From Elusimicrobiales bacterium (GTDB lineage: Bacteria; Elusimicrobiota; Elusimicrobia; Elusimicrobiales; UBA9959), in the NCBI GenBank assembly GCA_026419335.1, contig JANZZP010000056.1, forward strand, positions 1 to 46,853: a stretch of DNA of 46,853 nt. The letters run 5' to 3'. Under the pieces are notes generated by a model that was given only the letters and a program-made list of their open reading frames with translations, was not told the origin of the DNA and ran no database searches. Position 1 is the stretch's first letter. Every line of letters starts with the position of its first letter. A program made the position numbers and the translations under genes. Positions 26,079 to 33,909 of the stretch are shown piece by piece.

Positions 26079-27190
26079 TTTTTTATTATATTTATAACAA
26101 ATGGTATGACTTCTATAGCAATGAGTAAAATTATTATTATTTCTAATATATGACTTCTTATTGCATTTAATTCAGCTTGTATTATTTGAGTTATTTGAAA
26201 GAGTGTATTCATTTTTCTTGATATTGATTTATACCAATCATCAAATCTAAATTGTTCAGCACATGTTCTGAATACTGTAGCTATATATGGATCACCTACA
26301 GCTTTAAAGGAATTTTCTATTTTTCCTAATAGATCTGAGAATTCAATATAATTCCTTGTAGCTTCTTCTGCTATTTTCGAATATGTTGATTTCAATAATC
26401 TTTTTATTCCTCTTTGTTTATATTCAAGTTCACTATAAAGTTGATCTAGTCTTTTATCTATTAAGTAATCATAATATCTTAGTTCTAATAGATGAGTTAA
26501 AGAAAATTCTATAGCATCACATATATCTTTAGTTCCAGTGGGTTCAATAATTAGAGCACTATCCCAGTCAATTATTGCTATATCATTTTCGTAATATTGT
26601 ATGTAATTGTCTGTTACAGGTAATGATGAAATTGAGGATAATTTATTCCCAACTTCACCCATTATAAGAGCTGCTACGTCTACTTTATCAAATATTTCTT
26701 TAGGATTGTCTATCCCATTTATTTTTGTAAAAAAGTAAGTAATATAATCTTCAAATTGTTCCCATTCATATGGCATTTTAATTGCTGGCAATATTATTTG
26801 TTTTATCTCATCTTTTATTTTTTTAGCTATTATTTCAACATCATTTTTATTTTCAAGAAATTTTGCTATATCTTCTAATTCTTTCCATATAGTTCCTTCT
26901 TCAAGTATTATTTCTATTGTAATTGTTAATGCTCCATAATCCCATATTTTAGTAGAAATATTTGTATTGTAAGCTTTTGTGTCTATTTTAAAATTTTCTT
27001 GCCCAAGGTCTATGCTTAATGGGGCTTCTTTAATTATAATAGCACGCCTTGGATCTTTTGAAAACTGAAATCTTGAAGTAGATTGCTGCTTTTCAAGAAG
27101 ATTTTTTTCAGCTTTAATTAAATCTATTTCCCATCCAAGATCAAAAGCGTGATATACTAATATAGATCCTTTTGATATTACCAAACTCAT
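26075..27190 (-). CDS. Hypothetical protein, possibly Rmd1/DUF155-like, with C-terminal membrane helix
   Basis: This 371-residue protein is mostly soluble and helical. It has a NDIAIIDWDSALIIEPTG strand-rich segment in the middle, then LTHLLELRYYDYLIDKRLDQLY. A single hydrophobic helix lies at about 348-366. The order of an acidic strand region, an LELRYYD helix and a C-terminal membrane segment recalls Rmd1/DUF155 proteins, but I am not certain. It overlaps the TlpA-like gene by 4 bases (ATGA). Function is unknown. Confidence 0.6.
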   Translation of the reverse strand: MSLVISKGSILVYHAFDLGWEIDLIKAEKNLLEKQQSTSRFQFSKDPRRAIIIKEAPLSIDLGQENFKIDTKAYNTNISTKIWDYGALTITIEIILEEGTIWKELEDIAKFLENKNDVEIIAKKIKDEIKQIILPAIKMPYEWEQFEDYITYFFTKINGIDNPKEIFDKVDVAALIMGEVGNKLSSISSLPVTDNYIQYYENDIAIIDWDSALIIEPTGTKDICDAIEFSLTHLLELRYYDYLIDKRLDQLYSELEYKQRGIKRLLKSTYSKIAEEATRNYIEFSDLLGKIENSFKAVGDPYIATVFRTCAEQFRFDDWYKSISRKMNTLFQITQIIQAELNAIRSHILEIIIILLIAIEVIPFVINIIKN

Positions 27191-27711
27191 AATAATTTTG
27201 ATACAGTTTCATCAATATTTACCTCATAGCTTTTATCATATCCTGCCCATACTTTATTCAGTGTATGATCTTTATTAAGTAAGTATATAAAAGGAACTCC
27301 AGATATTCCATATCTTTTTGCTACATCTCTGCCATTGTATGCGATGTCAAATGTTAGATTGAATTCTTTAGCAAAAGTTTGAGCACTTTCCAAATTTGGT
27401 CTGACTGATATTCCTATTACTTTAAGTCCTTTTTGAGAATATTTGTTATGTATTTTTTCAATAAAAGGAGCTGCTTTTTGGCAATAGGGACAATTTTCAG
27501 TAAAAAACATGACAAGAACTGGATTTCCAGCAAGATTTTTTAGATCTATATCTCCTCCTTTATATAAGGGTAGTTTGAAGTAAAAATTTGTTTCAGCATA
27601 ATTAGATGTCTGTGAAGTAGCTTGTTGAGATATTTTTGTATTTTCTTCTTTCTTTTTAGAGCAAGAAACTAATACTCCTAAGGCGACTGTTAATACGATT
27701 ATTTTTTTCAT
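27187..27711 (-). CDS. TlpA/ResA-like thioredoxin-fold lipoprotein
   Basis: This 174-residue protein has a lipoprotein signal peptide with lipobox LVSC (Cys17). A short Ser/Gln/Thr linker leads to a thioredoxin-like domain with FFTENCPYCQKAAP (CPYC active site), a cis-Pro segment SGVPFIYLL and GRDVAKRYG. It would be a membrane-anchored periplasmic thiol oxidoreductase, perhaps for cytochrome c or disulfide maintenance. GGAGGATAAC precedes the ATG. It is the middle gene of cinA-tlpA-Rmd1-like. Confidence 0.92.
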   Translation of the reverse strand: MKKIIVLTVALGVLVSCSKKKEENTKISQQATSQTSNYAETNFYFKLPLYKGGDIDLKNLAGNPVLVMFFTENCPYCQKAAPFIEKIHNKYSQKGLKVIGISVRPNLESAQTFAKEFNLTFDIAYNGRDVAKRYGISGVPFIYLLNKDHTLNKVWAGYDKSYEVNIDETVSKLL

Positions 27712-27730
27712 GTTATCCTCCTTAATATTT

Positions 27731-28930
27731 TTATTTTATCATTTTATATAGAATCCATAAAGCAGTATTTGCTGATGCTGTTTTTATAAATATTCTGTCT
27801 CTGTTGAGAAATAATCTTTTTATAACATCTATTTTATTATTATATATTACACATATATACACAGTTCCAACTGGCTTTTTTTTATTTCCCCCTGATGGAC
27901 CTGCTATGCCTGTAATTGATATAGAACAATCAGTTTTAAATTTTTTCTTTATTTTTTCCGCCATTTCAATTGCAGTCTCTTTAGAAACTGCTCCATATTT
28001 TTCAATTGTTTTTTTATTCACACCTATTATGTCTATTTTTATTTCATTGGAATAAGCATTGATTCCACCGATATAGTAGCGTGAACTTCCCGGAATATCT
28101 GTTATTTTAGAAGATAATAATCCACCTGTACAAGATTCTGCAGTTGATAAGGTTAGTTTTTTATTTATAAGTATTTTACCTATTAATTCTTCAAGTGTTT
28201 CTCCTTTTTCCGAATAGAAATTTTCATCAGCAAGATTTTTAATATCACAAATTAATTTTTTAAGAATATCTTTTTCAGTTGATGTAATGTTAAATTGACA
28301 TATATTTGGACCAGCAAGTATGTTATATTCCACTTTGTTATATTTTTTTATTAAAGGTTTTATTAAGTTTTCAAGCTCAACTTCTCTTATATCAGCGAAC
28401 ATAAGTTTTGCTGAATAAATCTTATTTTTAGTTTTTAAATGTTTTTTAATTTCTTCCCACATCGTTTCCCATTCATCTTTAGGACCAGGCAATAAGATAT
28501 AAGTCTTTTTATTTTTTTTAATAAGTTGTCCTACTGCTGTTCCATTTGGATTTTCAAATATTTTTGCATCTTTTAGTGTATATGATTGATTAATTATTAC
28601 TTCTTCTGGTATTTTTTCATTTTTTTTAGTTTTTAAATAATTTTTTACTTTTTTTGATATAATCAGAGGTGTTTTTAAGTATCTTGATATTGCTATTTTA
28701 GTTAGGTCATCAAAAGTTGGACCGAGTCCCCCACATATTATTACAATACTTGCTTGATCTGATGCAAATCTTAATGCTTTAATTATCATTTTTATATTGT
28801 CTGGAATAGTTATCTCACCATTTAGTTTGATTCCTAATTCCTTTAATTTTTCAGAAAATATCGGAGGATATGTATTTAATTTGAAATTAATTAATTTATT
28901 TCCCACAGCAATAAAAAAAGCATTGCTCAT
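27731..28930 (-). CDS. cinA: CinA family protein (NMN deamidase/ADP-ribose pyrophosphatase type)
   Basis: This 399-residue protein has two domains. The N-terminal MoCF-biosynthesis-like domain (about 1-165) has ICGGLGPTFDDLT and LLPGPKDEWE. The C-terminal CinA domain (about 245-395) has STAESCTGGLLSSKITDIPGS, YSNEIKIDIIGV, ISITGIAGPSGG and KPVGTVYI. The C-terminal domain deamidates nicotinamide mononucleotide in NAD recycling in characterised homologues. TGATAAAAT lies 7 bases before the ATG and there is no Shine-Dalgarno, so the mRNA may be leaderless. Confidence 0.93.
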   Translation of the reverse strand: MSNAFFIAVGNKLINFKLNTYPPIFSEKLKELGIKLNGEITIPDNIKMIIKALRFASDQASIVIICGGLGPTFDDLTKIAISRYLKTPLIISKKVKNYLKTKKNEKIPEEVIINQSYTLKDAKIFENPNGTAVGQLIKKNKKTYILLPGPKDEWETMWEEIKKHLKTKNKIYSAKLMFADIREVELENLIKPLIKKYNKVEYNILAGPNICQFNITSTEKDILKKLICDIKNLADENFYSEKGETLEELIGKILINKKLTLSTAESCTGGLLSSKITDIPGSSRYYIGGINAYSNEIKIDIIGVNKKTIEKYGAVSKETAIEMAEKIKKKFKTDCSISITGIAGPSGGNKKKPVGTVYICVIYNNKIDVIKRLFLNRDRIFIKTASANTALWILYKMIK

Positions 28931-28974
28931 AGATTTAATTTTATCATTTTTGTAAAATTTTATTGGGAGGTTTT
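28931..28974. promoter_or_regulatory. Divergent promoters between cinA and the prolyl oligopeptidase gene
   Basis: On the minus strand TGATAAAAT (28938-28946) ends 7 bases before the cinA ATG. On the plus strand TTGTAAAAT (28950-28958) precedes the GGGAGG of the peptidase gene. The two -10 boxes are only a few bases apart, so the polymerases would compete. Confidence 0.45.
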
Positions 28975-31044
28975 ATGTTTTATTTATTTTTTTTAATTTC
29001 ACTTTTTATTGAAGGAGGAAATATGAATCCGCCGATAGCTTTTAAAAAACCATTTAAGATGGAAGTACATGGAGATATTAGAATAGATGATTATTATTGG
29101 ATGAGAGAAAGAGGAACAAAGGAGGTAATTAAGTATCTCAAAGATGAAAATAAATATACTAGTTATATAATGAAAGATTATAGGAATATTCAAAAAAGTT
29201 TTTTTATAGAATTAAAAAGTATGATAAAAGATGACGATCAAACGGCAAAGGTAAAATACAAGAACTATTTGTATTTTAAAAAATACTTAAAAGGTAAAGA
29301 TTATCCTATATATTATAGAGAAAGAATATCAGATAAAAAAGTTGAAAAGATAGTTGATATTAATAAAATTGCAAAAGGAAAAAAATATTGTCATGTTCCT
29401 GAAATTCAAATTAGTCCTGATGAGAGTTTTGCTATATTTGCTACAGATTTTGTTGGCCGGAGATTTTATTCTATTTATATCATAGATTTGAATAAATCTA
29501 AAAAAACTTTTTATAAGTTGCTGGATAATACAAGTTCTAATTTTGTATGGGGTAGGGATTCAAAAACGATATATTATGTCAAACAAGATAGTCAAACACT
29601 TCGTTGGAAGGATGTTTATGAATATGATTTAGAAAATAAAAGGTCTAGACTTATATATAGTGAAGAAGATCCAACTTATTCGGTGTATATTTCTAAATCC
29701 TTATCTGAAAAGTATATTTTTATTAATTCTCAATCTACACTTACAACTGAAGTAAGATACATTGACCTTGAAAATGGAGATTTAAAACTATTTAAAAAGA
29801 GAGAAAAAGGTTTAGAATACTATGTTGAAGATGGTGGAGAATTTTTTTTTATAAAACATAATAAAGATGCTAAGAATTTTAAAATATCAGTTATTGCTAA
29901 AAATTCTGATACCCATGATATTAATAAATGGTTAGATTTTATCCCTCACCGTGATAATGTTTTTATAGATGATTATGATGTTTTAAAAGATTTTATAGCA
30001 GTTTTTGAGAGGAAAGATGCTCTTTTATCACTACGTATAATATCAAAAGATAAAAAATATGATAAATATGTTAGTTTTCAAGATGATGTTTATGTAATAT
30101 CACCTGGGACTAATTTAGAGTATGATTCCAAGTTTTATAGGTATGAATATGAATCACCTGTTAATCCTCCTTCTATATATGATTATGATATTACAAATTC
30201 AAAATCAATACTTATTAAAACCAAAGAATATCCAAATTATGATTCTTCAAAATATTTTGTTAAACGTATTTGGGCTGATTCCCGAGATGGCAAAAAAATA
30301 TCAATAACTTTTGTTGGTAAAAAAGATATGAACCCTGACAATCTTTTAATTTATGGATATGGTTCATATGGTTATTCAATAGATCCTATATTTAATTTCA
30401 CTATTTTCCCACTTATAAATAGTGGTTTTGGTTATGCTATTGCTCATGTGAGAGGTGGTGGTGAGTTAGGAAGAGATTGGTATGATGATGGACGTCTTTT
30501 AAATAAAAAAAATACTTTTAATGATTTTATTGATGTTACTCTCTATTTAAAGAAACTAGGGTATGGTAGCAATTCAATATTTGCTGAAGGAGGCTCTGCT
30601 GGTGGGCTTTTAATGGGTGCTATAGCAAATATGGCTCCAGAGTTATATACTGGTATAATTGCACAAGTACCATTTGTGGATTGTTTAACTACTATGCTTG
30701 ATGAAACTATTCCCCTCACGACTTCCGAATATGATGAATGGGGTGATCCCAAAATTAAAGAACATTATTATTATATAAAATCTTATTCCCCCTACGATAA
30801 TGTATCTAAGAAAAAATATCCTAATTTGCTTATTACTGCAGGATACCATGATTCACAAGTTCAATATTGGGAGCCTGCAAAATGGACAGCAAAGTTAAGG
30901 CAAAACAATACTTCAAATTCTATTATACTTTTAAAAACTGATATGAGTAGTGGACATTGGGGTAAAATAGGAAGATATAAGTCATTATATGATATTGCAT
31001 TTAATTATTCTTTTATATTAAGAGTTTTGGAGAAGAAAAAATGA
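28975..31044 (+). CDS. Prolyl oligopeptidase family (S9A, PtrB-like) serine peptidase
   Basis: From the ATG at 28975 the protein has 689 residues. It carries an N-terminal seven-bladed propeller region and a C-terminal alpha/beta-hydrolase domain. The catalytic set is visible: nucleophile Ser541 in EGGSAGGLLMG, Asp in TAGYHDSQVQYWEP and His in SSGHWGK. The IHVRGGGELGRDWYDDGR-type segment is present as AHVRGGGELGRDWYDDGR. Two starts are plausible. ATG 28975 (GGGAGG) adds a 16-residue hydrophobic leader; ATG 29023 (AGGAGG) begins exactly where cytoplasmic homologues begin. It likely cleaves short peptides after Pro or basic residues. It leads a three-gene run. Confidence 0.93.
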   Translation: MFYLFFLISLFIEGGNMNPPIAFKKPFKMEVHGDIRIDDYYWMRERGTKEVIKYLKDENKYTSYIMKDYRNIQKSFFIELKSMIKDDDQTAKVKYKNYLYFKKYLKGKDYPIYYRERISDKKVEKIVDINKIAKGKKYCHVPEIQISPDESFAIFATDFVGRRFYSIYIIDLNKSKKTFYKLLDNTSSNFVWGRDSKTIYYVKQDSQTLRWKDVYEYDLENKRSRLIYSEEDPTYSVYISKSLSEKYIFINSQSTLTTEVRYIDLENGDLKLFKKREKGLEYYVEDGGEFFFIKHNKDAKNFKISVIAKNSDTHDINKWLDFIPHRDNVFIDDYDVLKDFIAVFERKDALLSLRIISKDKKYDKYVSFQDDVYVISPGTNLEYDSKFYRYEYESPVNPPSIYDYDITNSKSILIKTKEYPNYDSSKYFVKRIWADSRDGKKISITFVGKKDMNPDNLLIYGYGSYGYSIDPIFNFTIFPLINSGFGYAIAHVRGGGELGRDWYDDGRLLNKKNTFNDFIDVTLYLKKLGYGSNSIFAEGGSAGGLLMGAIANMAPELYTGIIAQVPFVDCLTTMLDETIPLTTSEYDEWGDPKIKEHYYYIKSYSPYDNVSKKKYPNLLITAGYHDSQVQYWEPAKWTAKLRQNNTSNSIILLKTDMSSGHWGKIGRYKSLYDIAFNYSFILRVLEKKK

Positions 31045-31940
31045 AAATAATATTAAGTATTTTTATATTTTGTATTCAATTTTTGAATGCTCAAACATTT
31101 ATAAAGAAATCTTTCATGCATCAAGGTTTGAAAAGGGAATTTTATATGTATCTTCCTTCCAAAAATGTTAGCGGTTATCCTGTTTTTTTTATTCTTCATG
31201 GTGGTGGTGGTTCTGCAGAAAACATGATGAATCTTACTAAAAACTCATTTAATGCTTTGTCTCATCGTTATGGGTTTGTGGTTGTGTATCCTCAAGGTTA
31301 CAAAAAACATTTCAATGATGGCAGAAAAAAACCATCTTATGATGCTTTTAAAAAAAATATTGATGATGTTGGTTTTTTTGAAAAAATAGTTGAGTATCTT
31401 TATAATAATTATAGTATAGATAGTAGTAAAGTTTATTTTGCTGGTATATCTAATGGTGCTATGATGGCATTTAGAGTTGGTTGTGAAAGTGTTATAGCAT
31501 CTGGTATTGCATCTGTGGCTGCATCTATGCCAAAAGAACTTTATGGTTGTAATTCAGCAAGTAATCCAAAGGTTCTTATAATTGTTGGCACTGACGATCC
31601 ACTTGTACCTTATAAGGGCGGAGAAATAAAGGGACCTTTTGGAGTAAGATGGCTTGGAGAGGTAGTAGGTGCTGAACATTCTTATGCTTTTTGGTCTGCA
31701 AGAAATGGTTGTGAGATGAATGAGTTAGTTGAAAATATAAAAGATCCTGTGGATTCAAGGTTATCAGTAATAAAAAGGATAAAAAAATGTCCTAAAAGTA
31801 GAGTTGCATTATATACTATAGAAGGTGGTGGACATACTTGGCCTGGTGGAATGCAATATCTTTCTGTATCTATGGTAGGTAAAACTTTTTCAGGTTTTGA
31901 TGCTGCTCAAGAAATTGTTAAATTTTTCTTAGAAGAATAA
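31041..31940 (+). CDS. Secreted PHB-depolymerase/feruloyl-esterase-like (LpqC family) hydrolase
   Basis: This 299-residue protein has a signal peptide (MKIILSIFIFCIQFLNAQ). It is an alpha/beta hydrolase: oxyanion loop FFILHGGGGSAENM, nucleophile Ser137 in AGISNGAM, Asp in VGTDDPLVPY, and His in EGGGHTWPGG, the hallmark ending of the PHB depolymerase/LpqC esterase family. It should act in the periplasm or outside on ester substrates; the natural substrate is unknown. It overlaps the peptidase stop by 4 bases. Confidence 0.9.
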   Translation: MKIILSIFIFCIQFLNAQTFIKKSFMHQGLKREFYMYLPSKNVSGYPVFFILHGGGGSAENMMNLTKNSFNALSHRYGFVVVYPQGYKKHFNDGRKKPSYDAFKKNIDDVGFFEKIVEYLYNNYSIDSSKVYFAGISNGAMMAFRVGCESVIASGIASVAASMPKELYGCNSASNPKVLIIVGTDDPLVPYKGGEIKGPFGVRWLGEVVGAEHSYAFWSARNGCEMNELVENIKDPVDSRLSVIKRIKKCPKSRVALYTIEGGGHTWPGGMQYLSVSMVGKTFSGFDAAQEIVKFFLEE

Positions 31941-32554
31941 TGCTAAAAATTCTTTATCATAATCCATCTATTATTTTTTTAATTTTATCAAACGTTTTTC
32001 CCTTGTATATGATTTATAAATTAGAATGGAAACTATCAGACATAATAATACTATATTGGGCTGAAAGTGGAATAATAGGCTTTTTTACTATTTTAAAAAT
32101 TATTTTTTCAAAGAGCAATGGAATTTTAAGTTATATTTTTAAAATTCTTTTTTCATTGTTTTTTATATTTCATTTTGGTGGTTTTATGATAATTCATGCT
32201 TTATTTTTATCTCTGTTTTTTTTAGGAGGTTTTACTAAATCTTTATATATTTTTGACATTTTTATAGCTAAGATAGATAGTTTATTATTGGGATTCTTTT
32301 TTTTATTTATTAGTCATATGTTTTCATTTTTATGGAACTTCTTTATAAAGAATGAAAAAGAAAAAACAGAATTTTTGAAGCAAATGATATCTCCATACGA
32401 TAGAATATTAGTTATGCATGTGACTATACTAGTAGGAGGATTTTTAATTTCTATTACGCATACCAATAAAACATTTCTTATTATATTTGTAATCATGAAA
32501 ATTTTGGTTGATTTAAAGTATCATATTAAACAACATAATTTATTTTCAAAATAA
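31940..32554 (+). CDS. DUF6498-like integral membrane protein
   Basis: This 204-residue protein has about five or six membrane segments. The segment IILYWAESGIIGFFTILKI matches the WaE signature I associate with DUF6498. The rest is hydrophobic with a short charged loop (KNEKEKTEFLKQM). Function is unknown. The ATG shares its A with the stop of the esterase gene, so the two are translationally coupled. Confidence 0.68.
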   Translation: MLKILYHNPSIIFLILSNVFPLYMIYKLEWKLSDIIILYWAESGIIGFFTILKIIFSKSNGILSYIFKILFSLFFIFHFGGFMIIHALFLSLFFLGGFTKSLYIFDIFIAKIDSLLLGFFFLFISHMFSFLWNFFIKNEKEKTEFLKQMISPYDRILVMHVTILVGGFLISITHTNKTFLIIFVIMKILVDLKYHIKQHNLFSK

Positions 32555-32559
32555 AATTT

Positions 32560-32567
32560 TGTAAAAT
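32560..32567 (+). promoter_or_regulatory. Promoter -10 for the fluoride riboswitch transcript
   Basis: TGTAAAAT ends 6 bases before the first base of riboswitch helix P1 (32574), so transcription should begin exactly at the aptamer. No good -35 is seen. Confidence 0.5.
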
Positions 32568-32573
32568 TTTAAA

Positions 32574-32633
32574 AAGGAGATGGAGTTCTCCTTATAACTG
32601 CCCATATTCCTATCTTGGGCTGATAACTCCTAC
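32574..32633 (+). ncRNA. Fluoride riboswitch (crcB motif)
   Basis: The sequence matches the crcB-motif consensus. P1 pairs AAGGAG (32574-32579) with CTCCTT (32588-32593). The loop between them holds GGAGTT (32582-32587), which pairs as a pseudoknot with AACTCC (32625-32630). A second helix pairs GCCC (32600-32603) with GGGC (32617-32620), flanked by the conserved AAC-TG and TGAT joining bases, and ends in the conserved CTCCTAC. All three helices are perfect. The gene downstream is a cation/proton antiporter. The CTCCT at 32627-32631 can also pair with AGGAG of the ribosome binding site at 32651-32655, which suggests translational control. Confidence 0.94.
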
Positions 32634-32662
32634 ATCATTAATATATTTTAAGGAGGATGATT

Positions 32663-33856
32663 ATGCTTGATTTTTATCAACTTTCCTCAATATATCTTGG
32701 ATTTGCGGTATTGTCAGCTATATTGGCTTATCATTTAAAACTGTCAATTGCACTTGTTGAAATATGTATAGGTGCATTAATAGCAAATATAAGTATTTTT
32801 TTTATTGGTCATAATATACTTATGCCTTCAACAGAATGTCTTAAAATTTTTGCTTCTATCGGTTCTGTTTTACTTACTTTTCTTGCAGGAACTGAACTTG
32901 ATCCGGTTGTTTTAAAAAATAAAAAACTTGAGGTTTTTTTAGTGGGGATTGTTGGCTTTATATCACCATTTTTGGGTGGTTATTTTGTTGCATATTATTT
33001 TTGTGGTTGGGAATTGAAAGCTTCTTTAATTGCTGGCATTGCATTATCAACAACCTCTATGGCAGTAGCTTATGCTGTAATGATAGAAACTGGACTTAAC
33101 AAGACTGAGTTTGGTAAAGGAATACTTGCCTCTTGTTTTATAAATGATGTAGGAACTGTTATGGTTTTAGGTTTTTTCTTTTCTCCTTTTACTTATAAAA
33201 CATGTGTTTTTATTTTTACCAGTGTATTAATATTTATACTTTTCCCTAAGTTAATAGATTATCTAACTCAAACTTATGGAAATAGAACAGCTGCTATACG
33301 TGCTAAATTTAGTATATTTATACTTCTTTTTTTAGGGTATATAAGCTGTTGGGCAGATATAGAAGTAATTTTATCAGCATATATTGCAGGCATGATGATT
33401 GCAGAGTTTAGTAAAAAGAATAAAAACTGGATCTTTAGAATGAGGACTTTAACAGTTGGTTTTTTAACCCCTTTTTATTTTATAAGAGCTGGTAGTTTTG
33501 TTTCAATTTCTTCTTTGTTATATGCTCCTTTTACAGCATTTGTACTTTTTGCTTCGAAGATTTTATCTAAAACATTTGGATTATATCCTGTTATTTCTAT
33601 TTTCAGAAAAGAGAATAATGAAAGGTGGTATTATACCCTTCTTATGTCTACGGGACTTACATTTGGAACAATTTCAGCACTTTTTGGTTTTACTCATGGT
33701 ATTATTAATCAATTACAGTATTCACTATTAGTTATAGTTATAATTGCTAGTGCTATATTACCAACATTAGTTGCGAATTTATTCTTTTTACCAAAGCATT
33801 TGATTAAAGAAAAATATCATATTACGGAACTGAAGAATGAACTCGTTGAAGAGTAG
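32663..33856 (+). CDS. CPA2-type cation/proton antiporter under fluoride riboswitch control
   Basis: This 397-residue protein has about 12 membrane segments. The CPA2 family signatures are LLTFLAGTELDP near the fourth helix, STTSMAVAYAV and ASCFINDVGTVMVLG with the Asn-Asp pair of the ion site. The start is the second of two ATGs, because the first (32657) abuts AGGAGG with no spacer. Members of this family exchange Na+ or K+ for protons. With the fluoride aptamer directly upstream, the likely role is tolerance to fluoride-linked acid or ion stress, which is inference. A PPDK promoter overlaps its 3' end. Confidence 0.9.
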   Translation: MLDFYQLSSIYLGFAVLSAILAYHLKLSIALVEICIGALIANISIFFIGHNILMPSTECLKIFASIGSVLLTFLAGTELDPVVLKNKKLEVFLVGIVGFISPFLGGYFVAYYFCGWELKASLIAGIALSTTSMAVAYAVMIETGLNKTEFGKGILASCFINDVGTVMVLGFFFSPFTYKTCVFIFTSVLIFILFPKLIDYLTQTYGNRTAAIRAKFSIFILLFLGYISCWADIEVILSAYIAGMMIAEFSKKNKNWIFRMRTLTVGFLTPFYFIRAGSFVSISSLLYAPFTAFVLFASKILSKTFGLYPVISIFRKENNERWYYTLLMSTGLTFGTISALFGFTHGIINQLQYSLLVIVIIASAILPTLVANLFFLPKHLIKEKYHITELKNELVEE

Positions 33857-33875
33857 TTAAATAAAATAGTATAAT
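33846..33875 (+). promoter_or_regulatory. Promoter of ppdK
   Basis: TTGAAG (33846-33851), an 18-base spacer and TATAAT (33870-33875) lie 35 bases before the ppdK ATG. The -35 lies inside the end of the antiporter gene. Confidence 0.6.
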
Positions 33876-33909
33876 TTAATTATTGAAAATTATGTAAGGA
33901 GGAAGTAAT

